From positions 868,001 to 932,000 of the forward strand of contig CAVWNF010000003.1 in assembly GCA_963756365.1 (NCBI GenBank): 64,000 nucleotides of DNA. Reading direction: 5' to 3'. This DNA comes from WHTI01 sp963756365 (lineage in GTDB: Bacteria > Actinomycetota > CADDZG01 > WHSQ01). A program made the position numbers and the translations under genes. A model generated the notes under the pieces. The model searched no databases. It had not been told where the DNA came from and saw nothing but the letters and a program-made list of their open reading frames with translations. Shown piece by piece: positions 1-9,451 of the stretch. The first letter of the stretch is position 1. Every line of letters begins with the position of its first letter.

Positions 1-65
1 GCCGAAAGGTCGCTCGGTCCGGTTAGATTCTTGTGGTCGGCACCCATGAGCTGGAGGCGGTTCGT

Positions 66-741
66 ATGAGCGTTCGCAGCACGGACATAGCGGCACGACT
101 CGATGCACAGACGAGGTCGTTCGACCTTCTCACCCACCCCTTCTATGTGGCGTGGACGGAGGGCAGGCTCACGACCGAGGACCTCTCCTTCTATTCCGAG
201 CAGTACTTCCGTCAGGTTGAGGCGTTCCCGACGTGGCTAGAGACGCTGGTCGATCGCCTGCCTGATGGAGAGGCGCGCACCGTCCTCACCGAGAACCTCG
301 CGGACGAGATCGGTGACGACCACGCGGGCCTGTGGCTCGAGGTTCGCCGAAGCGGTAGGCGCCCAGCGTGAGTCCGTAGTTGCCTCCACCCCAGAGACCG
401 AAACCGTCGCGTGCACCGACGCTTTCGCCGACGCGGCGGCGTCTCGTTCGGTGCCCTTCGCACTTGGCATGTTGTACGGATACGAGTCCCAGACCCCGGC
501 CGTGGCCGAGACCAAGATCGCAGGTCTCAAGGATCACTATGGGATCGAGGGATCCGGTGTCGAGTACTTCAGGCTGCACGGCGAACTCGACGTCGAGCAC
601 TCGTCGGAGATGGCTCGTGCCATCGAAGGGATCTGCGCGAGCGATGAGGATGTCGCTGACGCCGAAGCGGGAGCCCGAGCTGGAGCTGCCGCCATCTGGC
701 GCCTACTGGACGGGGTTGCTCGCGTTCGAGCGGTCGCCTAG
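66..741 (+). CDS. CADD-family (TenA/PqqC-like) diiron protein, putative p-aminobenzoate synthase
   Basis: The protein (about 224 aa) matches the heme-oxygenase-like helical CADD family, whose Chlamydia member makes p-aminobenzoate from its own tyrosine with a dinuclear metal site. Visible ligands fit: ENLADEIGDDH (Glu, His), YESQTPAVAE (Glu), then HGELDVEH giving the H-x3-D-x2-H set. The donor tyrosine is in HPFY, at residue 27 from the chosen start, and a lysine follows in AETKI. ATG 66 has GGAGG eight bases upstream; a GTG at 33 is also open. One extra base near 339 splits the frame; removing it restores LWLRFAEAVG, typical of the family. The stop overlaps the convergent repair gene at CTAG. 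Confidence 0.82.
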
Positions 742-2359
742 CGCCGCTTCTTCATAACGAACAGCTCGGCCGGCCGGGCGGTTGCTGGCAGGACCCATGG
801 GCGATCCACGTGGAGAAGCTCAAGTCCTGTGGCCCTTCGTAGCCAGGAATCGATGACGCGTGCTTCCGCGGACTCCTCGGGGGCCATGTGGGCGGACGGC
901 GTCGGCGACGGCGTCGCCACTAGCCGTGCAAGCGTCTCTCTCCGCGAGGTCGGGACGTCATCGCACGATCCCGCGAGCCTCCCCTTGCGTATGAGGAGGA
1001 TGCGCACGCCGTCGGAGAGCACGACGTCTCCGGCGTCGATCAACGCGCGCAGCCGGATAGATCCTTCGAGCGATCGTTGCAACGCGATCCCACGTTCGCT
1101 GTACCTCGGCGGCTTCTTCGAAGCGTTCACGCGCGGCGAGGCCGTGCATCTTGGCTGCGATCGTCGTGAGGAGCGCATGAGGGTCGGTCAGAACGGCATT
1201 GAGAGCGACGCGGAGAGGTGCCCGCTGATCCAGGGGGCCAGAACACGTCGCCCGTTTCCTCGAACGGACAACTCGTGCACCGGCCGGGGTCGGTACACCG
1301 ATGAAGAGGCAGACGCGGTCCGCAGCGCGTCGATGAGGGTCGTGACGATGCGGCGTGAGGCGTAGGGCCCCAGATAGAGAGCGCCGTCTTCTTTAGGAGA
1401 GCGCGCTGCCGCGATGCGGGGATCGCGTCTTCGGAGGTCGAACTTGAGATACCACGATGCGGTCCGTTTGCCCCTGCGGTTATAGGGGGGCTTGAGCTGC
1501 GCCTATAGCGCGCGCTTCGGCGACCTCTGCTTCGAGGAGACATGCGTACTCCTCGTACGCGATCTCGTGTACCTCGCGCAAGAGGTCACGGATGCGGGCG
1601 CGAGGGTCTCCGTAGAAGTAGGACCTGACGCGCGTCCTTAGGTCGGACGCCTTCCCCACATACAGGGTGCGTCCACTCTGATCCAAGAACCGATAGACGC
1701 CGATGCGCCGATGGGAGGTGCGCGGTGAGATCGATCTTCTGGAAGGTGCCGTCGATCCGGGCGGATGACATCGCCAGCAGATCCTCCAGGGTGGTAACCC
1801 CGAAACCCGCGACCCGCTCGATCAGATGATGGAGGACGTCGGTGGTAGCAAGCACGTCTGCGTAGGCGCGATGGCAGGGTTTGTGTGCGCACCGGAGATG
1901 GCGGGCGAGGGTCTCGAGCTTGTGGTTGCGGGTCTCTCCCGAAAGGATCCGGCGAGCGAGTTGAGCGGTGTCAACGATCGTGTTGCCCAGCCGTTCGTAG
2001 TCGTTAACGAGTAGGGCTGCGTTGAGGAACGAAACGTCGAAGCGTGCGTTGTGGGCCACGATCACGCTTCCCCCGATGAACTCAAGGAGGTCCGGTAGTA
2101 CCGCCTCGATAGGAGGCGCTTCGATGAGCATCTCGTCGGAGATGCCGGTGAGCAACCTGATGAAGGCGGGGACCGGCCGCCCCGGGTCCACGAGCGTTTG
2201 GAACGAGCCCGTGACCTCGCCCATCCTCACCTTCAGAGCGCCGATCTCAGTGATCTCGGAATCGGTGGGGGAGCCCCCGGTGGTTTCGAGGTCGATCACG
2301 CAGAAGGTCACCTCGGCCAGAGGGGTGCCCAGTTCCTCGAACGAACGCTGACCCAACAT
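738..2359 (-). CDS. DEDDh exonuclease fused to UvrC/Cho-like GIY-YIG nuclease, frame-broken
   Basis: The N-terminal 190 residues are a DnaQ-type 3'-5' exonuclease (VIDLETTGG, HNARFDVSFL, HRAYADVLATTDV). A UvrC-type GIY-YIG domain follows (IGVYRFLD, LYVGKASDLRTRVRSYF, YNRRGKR), then a UvrB-contact-like helical part (ARERFEEAAEV) and a C-terminal tail ending FVMKKRR. Known actinobacterial fusions of this order are annotated as DNA polymerase III epsilon/UvrC-like. Five +1 shifts, near 1705, 1503, 1316, 1235 and 1086, break the frame; corrected length is about 538 aa. Start ATG 2359 lies six bases after a TATCGT -10 and just below an SOS box, so induction by DNA damage is inferred. If the shifts were real it would be a pseudogene. 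Confidence 0.8.
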
Positions 2360-2372
2360 CTCCCCACGATAG

Positions 2373-2386
2373 CGAACGTATGTTCG
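2373..2386. promoter_or_regulatory. SOS box (LexA, Cheo-box type) in divergent promoter
   Basis: CGAACGTATGTTCG is a perfect match to the Gram-positive/actinobacterial LexA consensus CGAACRNRYGTTCG. On the minus strand it lies in the 17-bp spacer of TTGAGT (2394-2389) and TATCGT (2371-2366), six bases above the repair gene's ATG, so bound LexA would block that promoter. On the plus strand it covers the -35 area of the SpoIIE gene. Confidence 0.8.
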
Positions 2387-2415
2387 ATACTCAAGCAGCG
2401 CCTAAGATGCTGGCA

Positions 2416-4176
2416 ATGACTGGGGACGGAACGCCGATCGAGGAGCAGGTCGAGGAGGTCTTGGAGGAGACGCTGGATGCGCTCCGCCAGGACGCTGATG
2501 CCTCCCGCGCTCTCCTGGGCTTGGCGGCGGCCCTCGGCGAGGTTCGAAGCGTCGATGAGACCCTCGACCTGGTCGTGAGGATGGTCCCCGAGATGCTCGG
2601 GGGTGATCGCTGCTTCGCAACCACCTGGGATCGCTCCGGTGACCGGTTCATAGTCCATGCACGAAGCGGCTTCGACCCCGAATTGAGTGCGGTTCTCGAT
2701 GAGCTCGCCCTGCAAGAGAACGGCTTGCCGATCCTCCGTCAGGCCCTCCTGGCTGGGAAAGCGCCGGTGCTGATCGAGAACGTGTCGGACGGTGCCGTTG
2801 AGGAAGAGCAGGCGGAACGCCGCAAGCTCGGCGCCTACATCGGCATCCCCTTGATCCGTAGGGGTGAGGAGTTGGGTGCGCTGGGGATCGAATTCAAGTC
2901 CCCCCGGACCTTCTCGGGTAAGGAACTCACCCTTGCGCACAGCATCGCCCGACAGGTGAGCGTCGCGGTCGCCAACGCGCGGCAGGTTCACGCTGCTGCG
3001 GGAACTACGGTCATTCGGACTGCGGGTTGGCCGAGTGATGAGGCTCGGTCCTGTCATCGACGAGGTCACAGGAGCGGCGCGGAGACTGCTGGGCGGAGAT
3101 GCAGCGGGTCTCTACCTGGTCGATCCCACGAGGAGAACGCTCCATCCTGCGTTCCGTAGGGATGCCGAAGTGCTTCCACAGGCGAGCCCGATCTCTCTAG
3201 ACGAGCTTCCATGGAGCGCTCTACTGAGGGGCGAACCCGGTGGAGGTGGATGGAGTCGCGGCCGCACGGCACCAGCAACTATTCCGCGGTGGCGGCCTCT
3301 CCGATACTCGGGTCGGGGCAACCGTTGATCGGCGCGATCCTCGTGTTCTTCGAACGATCGTTGACGCTCGGCACGGACGATAGGGAAGCGCTGCAGGTAC
3401 TTGCCGCCCAAAGTGCCATGGCCATCGAGAACGCGCAGCGTTTCGAACGCCAGTTGCGGGTCGCTCGTAGCCTTCAGAACGGACTCCTCGCGACCGACGT
3501 TAGGCCCCTCCCCGGCATCGCGATCGGAACCGTCTACGAGCCAGCAACCGCGGACGCCGAGGTCGGCGGAGACTTCTTCGATGTCTTCGACCTCGCCGAG
3601 GGGAACGTCGGGATCGTCGTTGGTGACGTGTCTGGGAAGGGTGCAGAGGCTGCGGCCCTGACCGCCCAGGCGAAGTACATGTTGAGGGCGTTCGCGAGCA
3701 GGAACGCGTCACCATCATCCGCGCTGTTCCACCTGAACAATGCGCTCGAGCGCAGCCTGTCGGACGACAGGTTCGCCACGGGGTTGTTCGCCCGGCTCGA
3801 TGTGGCTACGAAGACCATGCAGATATCGATCGCCGGACATCCGCCGCCGCTCGTGTTCCGGCGAGCGACCGGCGAGGTGAACTCGATCGAGACCCCAGGC
3901 GGACTTCTCGGCGCGTTCCCAGACCAACAGTTCGAGCAGGCGGAGTTCACCCTGGCCCCCGGCGACGTCTTCGTTGCCTGTACGGACGGGTTGCTCGAGG
4001 CTCGGCGTGGGAGAGACATGTACGGGCGCACCCGGATGATCGAGGCACTCGCGAAGCTGGGCCCAGATATGGGCGCGGAGCAACTAGCGGACGCCCTCTA
4101 CCAGGATGCCCAAGCGTTCGGGGCGGTGAAGGACGACACGGTTGTGTTCACACTCTCCTTCGAGGACGTGGATTGA
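2416..4176 (+). CDS. GAF-domain SpoIIE-type PP2C phosphatase
   Basis: A cytoplasmic serine phosphatase of about 585 aa. Two GAF-like sensor domains (about 40-190 and 200-345; ALGIEFKSPRTFSG marks the first) precede a SpoIIE/RsbU PP2C domain with EVGGDFFDVF, GDVSGKGAEAA and ACTDGLLEAR. Such enzymes dephosphorylate anti-sigma-factor antagonists in partner-switching pathways; no antagonist gene is in the window, but two RsbW-like kinases are (33271, 35880). Three +1 shifts, near 2986, 3239 and 3288, interrupt the second GAF domain. I chose ATG 2416 because TAAGAT lies seven bases upstream (leaderless) and ATG 2380 falls inside the SOS box. The next gene overlaps its stop, suggesting an operon to 6763. 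Confidence 0.8.
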
Positions 4177-4379
4177 AGTTCCTCTGCAACGCGTGCGGTA
4201 ACAAGACGCGTTTCGATGTCGTTGAAAGCAAACGCACCCGTACCTTTCAGCATTTCTCGTTGGGCGGAGAGATGACGGTGGAGGAGGAAGAGGTACTGGA
4301 CCACAACCTCGAGAAGGTGGTGTGCAGATGGTGTGGGTCCGACGCTCACATCGAGCACCTGGCTGAGGTCGAGCCGTGA
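4173..4379 (+). CDS. small zinc-ribbon protein
   Basis: A 68-residue protein with two Cys pairs, CNACGN at residues 5-8 and CRWCGS near 51-54, that would form one zinc ribbon; the middle is acidic (EEEEVL). I do not recognise the family. It starts with TTG overlapping the TGA of the phosphatase gene, and its own TGA overlaps the GTG of the CoA-transferase gene, so it is translationally coupled to both. Function is unknown; a nucleic-acid or protein adaptor is possible. Confidence 0.65.
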   Translation: MKFLCNACGNKTRFDVVESKRTRTFQHFSLGGEMTVEEEEVLDHNLEKVVCRWCGSDAHIEHLAEVEP

Positions 4380-5555
4380 GTTCCCCGCTCGAAGGGGTAA
4401 AGGTGCTTGACCTCACCCGTCTCCTCCCTGGGGGATACGCGACCTTGCTGCTGGCGGATCAGGGAGCCGATGTCGTCAAACTCGAGGAACCGGGCAAGGG
4501 TGACTACATCCGCTGGACCCCTCCGATGGTCGGGGAGCACTCGACGGGCCACATCGCGCTCAACCGCAACAAGCGTTCGGTGACTCTCGATCTGAAGGCG
4601 GAAGAAGGCCGCGACTGCGCTCATCAGGATGATCGAGGGCTTCGATGTCCTCATCGAATCGTTCCGCCCCGGGGTGATGGACCGCCTTGGGGTCGGGTAC
4701 GAGGTTCTCTCCGCTGCGAACCCCGCTCTCATCTACTGCGCGATCACGGGTTACGGACAGGATGGACCTCGTTCCCAAGTGGCCGGCCACGACGTCAACT
4801 ACATCGGCTACGCCGGAGTCCTCTCGATCACCGGCCCGGACGGCGGTCCTCCCGTCATCCCGGGGGTTCAGATCGGAGACCTAGCAGGTGGGGGCATGAG
4901 CGCGGTCATCGCGATACTCAGTGCACTCCACCAACGAACGAGGACCGGTCGTGGTGAGATGTGCGACATCTCGATGATGGACGGCGCGGTGTCATGGTTG
5001 TCGATCCATGCGGCCGAGTTCGCAGCAACGAAGGACACGCCGACCTTCGAGCGCATGCACCTCTCGGGCCGCTATCCCTGCTACCGGATCTACCCAGCAG
5101 CCGACGGCTACCTGACCGTCGGTGCCCTTGAACCGCAGTTCTGGAGAGCATTGTGCGACGCGATCGAGCGTCCCGATCTGGCCGACGATGCGTTCGCGAT
5201 GGGGGAGCGACGTGATGAGGTGATCGCCGATCTCGAGAGCCTGTTCTCGACGCGGACCCGTTCGGCTTGGATGGACCTCTTCGATGGCCGAGATGTCTGC
5301 GTTGGGCCGGTTAACGATCTCGCTGAGACGTTCGAAGATCCCCAGGTGAAAGCTAGAGGCATGGTTGTTTCCGCCGAACTCCCCAACGTTGGGGAGTTGT
5401 CGATCCTCGGTGATCCCATCAGGATCGGAACCGGACAAGGCGCGGTGATGAAACGTCCTCCACCTGGGCTGGGAGAGCACACCGATGAGGTTCTGGGCGA
5501 ACTGGGATTCACCTCGGAGGAGGTAGACCGTCTTCGCTCACGCGGGGTCCTGTGA
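4376..5555 (+). CDS. CaiB/BaiF family CoA-transferase
   Basis: A class III CoA-transferase of about 392 aa that moves CoA between carboxylic acids through an aspartyl-CoA intermediate. The N-terminus VKVLDLTRLLPGGYATLLLADQGADVVKLEEP and the segment GYGQDGPRS are family hallmarks; the MCDISMMDG region follows. The substrate is not predictable; alpha-methylacyl-CoA racemases belong to the same fold. One +1 shift lies near 4613-4616, between LDLKAEEGR and ALIRMIEGFD. It starts with GTG overlapping the zinc-ribbon stop, and its TGA overlaps the ATG of the NYN gene, so this is the third member of a four-gene coupled set. Confidence 0.85.
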
Positions 5556-6763
5556 TGGAACTACCGCCGGACGTCAAGACCAGATTGGTGCAGGCGATCG
5601 GCGCCTACATCAGGGCGGTTCCGGCTCAAGTGCTGCCATCCGGGCTTAAGAGGTTCCACGGATTCACCAAGCAGGGGCTCGCTCCACACGCCGACAAGCT
5701 CCTAGCCGCGCTGGAGAACGATGACCTTCGAGCGAAGTTGATCGATTGGCTAGACGAGGTGAAGCCTCAGCTCCCGAAGGATCACGAAGAACTGTTGCGC
5801 ATCGCTGCGCTAAGGGACGACGGCTGGGAAGCGCACCTCTCCGACGCGTCCACCGCTCGGCCTCCTCGTCCAAAGCCTGATGGTGAGGAGCGCCTCGCCA
5901 CGTCGCTCGACCGTGAGAAAGAGAAGACGCGCAAGGCCCGCGAGGAACTGAAGGAGCTCCGTGTCGAGTTCAAACGAGCGCAGGCTGACTGGGGCCGAAC
6001 CAGATCAGCGCTCGAGAACTCCTTGGCGACCTCCGAAGCCAACGGCTCCGAAGCGATCGCACGCGCAACAGTGACTGAAGAGCAGGTGGGCCGCATCGCC
6101 TCCGATGCCGAGAAGGAGAAGAAGCGGTTGCTCTCGGCCGAGGAGAAGGCCAAGTCCGACGCCACAACCGCCCGTGCTGAACTGAAGGAAACGCGTCGTC
6201 GGCTCGCCGCTTCGGAGCGCGAATGCGAACGCCTGGCCACGAGGGTCGATGCGCTGGAGAAGCGGATCGCCGACCTCTCCCACGCCGAGACCGCTCCCGC
6301 GTCCGGCCGCCGACGCCGAACGCCGATGCCGGTGCCTCGGGGCCGCCTCCCGGAAGATCCGCAGACGCTCGACGAGTGGTTGAGCGCAGCCGGGGTGAGG
6401 CTCCTGATCGATGGTTACAACGTAACGATGGCCTCGGGTGGGTTCGGCGAGTTACATCTCGAGAGCCAGCGGGACCGCCTCGTCAGGACGGTCTCGACGT
6501 TCGCAGAGATGAAGGGCGTCTCGACGACTATCGTTTTCGACGGCAAGGATGTCGGTCGCCACCCCGGTAGGAATGTGCGGGGCCTCGTTCGGGTCCAGTA
6601 CTCGCAGGGCGAGATCGCTGACGATCATCTCGTGGCCATGGTCCGGAGCCATCCCGCCACCCCCGTCGTCGTGGTCACCAGCGACAGGGAACTCACGGAA
6701 CGGGTCGAGGCACTCGGGGCCAACGTGGCGTCCTCGCCCCAGCTGCTGGCGTTGATCCGCTAG
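5555..6763 (+). CDS. coiled-coil NYN-domain (YacP-like) nuclease
   Basis: The C-terminal 150 residues are a YacP-like NYN/PIN-type RNase domain (LLIDGYNVTM, TTIVFDGKDVG, EIADDHLVAMV, VVVVTSDRELTERV) with the expected acidic residues. Residues about 110-250 form a long charged coiled coil (EKEKTRKAREELKELR, EEKAKSDATTARAELKE), and an N-terminal helical part of 100 residues precedes it. YacP itself is a short protein involved in RNA decay, so the coiled-coil extension is the unusual part and suggests a scaffold or oligomer. ATG 5555 overlaps the upstream TGA; GTG 5552 is an alternative. The gene ends the operon. Confidence 0.8.
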   Translation: MELPPDVKTRLVQAIGAYIRAVPAQVLPSGLKRFHGFTKQGLAPHADKLLAALENDDLRAKLIDWLDEVKPQLPKDHEELLRIAALRDDGWEAHLSDASTARPPRPKPDGEERLATSLDREKEKTRKAREELKELRVEFKRAQADWGRTRSALENSLATSEANGSEAIARATVTEEQVGRIASDAEKEKKRLLSAEEKAKSDATTARAELKETRRRLAASERECERLATRVDALEKRIADLSHAETAPASGRRRRTPMPVPRGRLPEDPQTLDEWLSAAGVRLLIDGYNVTMASGGFGELHLESQRDRLVRTVSTFAEMKGVSTTIVFDGKDVGRHPGRNVRGLVRVQYSQGEIADDHLVAMVRSHPATPVVVVTSDRELTERVEALGANVASSPQLLALIR

Positions 6764-6832
6764 AGGACCGCGGGGGCCGAGCTGTCGGCGGGTGGCCACG
6801 CTCCTGGGCGGGTGGGGCCGGAGGCCCAGCCA

Positions 6833-7765
6833 CTAGGTGGCACCTTGTGGGGCACTCGGGATCGCAACCGTCCGCTGATCCCAGAACGCGGCACCCGAGG
6901 ACACCATCTGACCGACGAGGTCACGCGCGAACGTGGCGACGGGCATACCGAGGATCATCTTGCAGTGATCCCGAGCCCATTGGGTTCCTTCGATGTAGCC
7001 GTAGACGTCCTCCTCGGCGATCCCGTCCTTGATCATGAGTGCGAAGGCGAAGATCCGGCGACATCCGAACCACGCAACCCGGTCGGGATCGTCGAGGAAG
7101 CGTTCGTAACGACGGATCGAGTCCAGGCAGGCAGCGGGAACGTCGGTGATCGCCTGCCCATGCCCCGGGTAGGCGATGCTCGGGGCGAGTCGCATGATGC
7201 GCTCGAGAGAGGCGATCGCCTCCTCGACAGGTGCGGTGCCTTCATTGACCAGATTGATCCACCCGATATCTGAGCCAAGAAGCACGTCCCCACAGATCAG
7301 CACCTTCGCACCCGGGTGGTGGAGGCAGAGCTGTCCGGCGCTATGCCCCGGCGTGTGCAGCACCTCGAGCTCCCCGTCGCCCATCGGGACAACGTCTCCG
7401 TCGTCGAGGAAGCCATCGACCGTGTACGCCTCGACGGGTTGGTCGAGCCACTCTGCCCGGCACGCCCGGAGGTCCCGCCGGTTCACCAGCCTGCCCTCGG
7501 AGCGGTGGGCGTAGACGGGTGCTCCCGAGCGCTTCACGATCGCCATGTTGCCGCCGACGTGATCGGAGTGGTGGTGGGTGTTGATGATCGAATCGAGACC
7601 CTCGATGGCTCCGCCTTGGAACTCGATCAGCCGTATCGTTTCGGCGACGTCGCTCCCGAATCCGGTGTCGATCAGAACGGCCCGGGGGCCGGTCACCAGC
7701 ACCGAATTGGCGCTCGGGAATGCCCTCCTGAGGAATCTGAAGCTGCCGTTCTCTCCCTGGCTCAT
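6833..7765 (-). CDS. MBL-fold metallo-hydrolase
   Basis: A metallo-beta-lactamase-fold hydrolase of about 310 aa. The zinc motif NTHHHSDHVGG (HxHxDH), a second His in HTPGHSAGQLCL, Asp in ICGDVLLGSDIGW and His in YPGHGQAI give the full ligand set. The C-terminal helical part (YERFLDDPDR) resembles the beta-lactamase-like protein 2 (LACTB2) type rather than glyoxalase II, which fits hydrolysis of an ester or nucleic acid; the substrate is unknown. I chose ATG 7765, preceded by AGGGTGAG, over an upstream ATG at 7834. It converges on the NYN gene and diverges from the small gene at 7875. Confidence 0.82.
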   Translation of the reverse strand: MSQGENGSFRFLRRAFPSANSVLVTGPRAVLIDTGFGSDVAETIRLIEFQGGAIEGLDSIINTHHHSDHVGGNMAIVKRSGAPVYAHRSEGRLVNRRDLRACRAEWLDQPVEAYTVDGFLDDGDVVPMGDGELEVLHTPGHSAGQLCLHHPGAKVLICGDVLLGSDIGWINLVNEGTAPVEEAIASLERIMRLAPSIAYPGHGQAITDVPAACLDSIRRYERFLDDPDRVAWFGCRRIFAFALMIKDGIAEEDVYGYIEGTQWARDHCKMILGMPVATFARDLVGQMVSSGAAFWDQRTVAIPSAPQGAT

Positions 7766-7874
7766 TCTCACCCTGGCTGATTTCCGTCGTACCCCATCGT
7801 TAGCGTGTGTCACGCATCCCAGGCTAAACCGCAAGTCTGATCGCGAGCATCACGAGGGATAAGGAGAAAGTCCG

Positions 7875-8090
7875 ATGAAGATCGATTGCAGCACCTGCGA
7901 GATGTACCGCTCGGAGCACTGCGAGGACTGTCTCGTGACCGCGGTGCTGCACCCCCCTGAGGGTGTCGTGGACATCGATGACGACCTGCAAGGCTCACTC
8001 GATGCCCTACAGGTGGCCGGGTTGATCCCGGTGCTTCGGTTCCGACCACGGACGGAACCTCCTGAGGGGACCGCAGCCGAGACCGGATAG
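7875..8090 (+). CDS. small cysteine-rich conserved actinobacterial protein
   Basis: A 71-residue protein with four N-terminal cysteines in two pairs (CSTC at 5-8, CEDC near 16-19), an acidic middle and a Pro-rich tail. The spacing suits a metal or iron-sulfur site but no fold is recognised. A strong ribosome site, AAGGAG, lies about nine bases before ATG 7875. It is transcribed away from the MBL hydrolase from a 109-bp divergent region. Confidence 0.6.
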   Translation: MKIDCSTCEMYRSEHCEDCLVTAVLHPPEGVVDIDDDLQGSLDALQVAGLIPVLRFRPRTEPPEGTAAETG

Positions 8091-8128
8091 GGCAGCGTGA
8101 GGTGCGAAGGTCGAACTACCCTGGGGGA

Positions 8129-9376
8129 GTGACCCTGCTTCGGGTGGTGCTCATCTCGATCGCGTTGTCGATCGCCGTCGCCGGGGTCGTCGCGTTCGTG
8201 GGTAGGACCCCACAGGCGACGCGGGACACCGCGAGGATGGGCAGTACGGATCCTTCACTTGGCGCGGACTTCTCCGACGAAGAGGTTGCGACGCACGGCG
8301 CGTACAGAGGGCCCCGTTACCTGGCGTTCTTCCTCTCTCTCGGGATGCAGATCACGATCCTCGTCCTGCTCGCGCGGGCCCGTCGTAGAGATGGTGACCG
8401 CGTTCGGGGCACTGGCTGCTTCAGACGGCTCTCCTGGCGGTCGGGATCGCCGTCCTTCTTGCGATCGTTGCCCTACCTCTGGCTTTCGTCGAGTCGTACT
8501 CGACGGGCCACGCTTGGGGGTTGTCCACCCAGAGCTTCGGTGCGTGGCTCCTGGACCAGATCAAGGGGCTCGCGATAGGAGCGTTGTTCGCAGCGGTGAC
8601 CGCCGCCGTTTTCTTCGGGATCGTCAGATGGCAACCGAGGTGGTGGTGGCTCATCGGCTGGGCTGGCTTCTCAGCGCTTAGTGCACTTCTCGTGTTCCTG
8701 TGGCCGGTGCTTATCGCTCCGATGTTCAACCGCTTCGAGCCTCTTCCAGCAGGACCACTCAACGACAGGGTCATGTCACTCGCCCGACGATGCCAAGGTT
8801 GACGTGGGGCAGGTGTTGGTAGCGGACGCGTCGCGCAGGACCACCGCGGAGAACGCGTACGTTACTGGGCTGCTCGGCAGTAAACGGATGGTGCTCTACG
8901 ACACCCTGATCGAGAAGGGTGACGAGGATGAGACAGCGTTCGTCGTTGCTCACGAACTCGGTCATCAGTCGAAGCGGCACGTCCTAAAGGGCCTGGGGTT
9001 GTCGATCGTGGGGCTATTCCTGACCTTCTTCGCCCTGCGATGGCTGGCGACACTCAGCATCTGGGGGTGGGCTGGTGCGGACGGGATCGGAGACCCGCGC
9101 TCACTGCCACTTCTTCTCCTGATCGCCCTGATCGCAGGGATCCTGGTGATGCCCGTCGAGAACGCGATCTCTCGCAGGCATGAGGCCGAAGCGGATCGTG
9201 TCGCCATCGCCCTGACCGGGGACCCAGACACCGCGGTCCGGGTGTTCCGTCGCCTCGCGTTCTCCAACATCTCTGACCTGAGACCCCAGCCGCTGGCCGT
9301 TCTGGCCCTCTTCAGCCATCCGCCGACGACGGAAAGGATCGAAGAGGCATTAGCCGAAGCAAGCGGCAACCCCTAG
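8129..9376 (+). CDS. M48 family membrane zinc endopeptidase (Ste24/HtpX-like)
   Basis: An integral membrane zinc protease of about 414 aa. After a signal-anchor (LLRVVLISIALSIAVAGVVAFVG) come several membrane segments, then DASRRTTAENAYVTGL, the zinc site HELGH in VVAHELGHQSKRH and the third ligand region EAEADRVAIAL. It most resembles CAAX prenyl protease Ste24-type M48A enzymes; in bacteria these act on membrane proteins. Three +1 shifts lie near 8387, 8412 and 8788. Start GTG 8129 sits six bases after TACCCT (leaderless); GTG 8102 is an alternative. Correcting all three shifts gives a normal family length. Confidence 0.82.
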
Positions 9377-9451
9377 ACTGGCGCACGCGCAAGGGAGCGC
9401 CGACCGAGGCACGAGATCGTTAGACCAGGCTCACATCTAGGGGGACTTCAG

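Noticed and set aside
738..2359. Reading the repair gene as four or five separate small genes
   Set aside because: Motifs of one DEDDh-GIY-YIG protein run in order through the pieces; the pieces lack starts and ribosome sites of their own.
2380..2415. ATG 2380 as start of the SpoIIE phosphatase
   Set aside because: It lies inside the SOS box and upstream of the TAAGAT -10; ATG 2416 is seven bases after that -10 and keeps all conserved sequence.
3355..3372. CGAACGATCGTTGA as a second SOS box
   Set aside because: The right half is wrong (GTTGA instead of GTTCG) and it lies deep inside a coding sequence.
6812..6833. GGGCC-GGA-GGCCC hairpin as terminator between convergent genes
   Set aside because: Only five pairs in very GC-rich sequence and no T tract; such hairpins occur by chance here.
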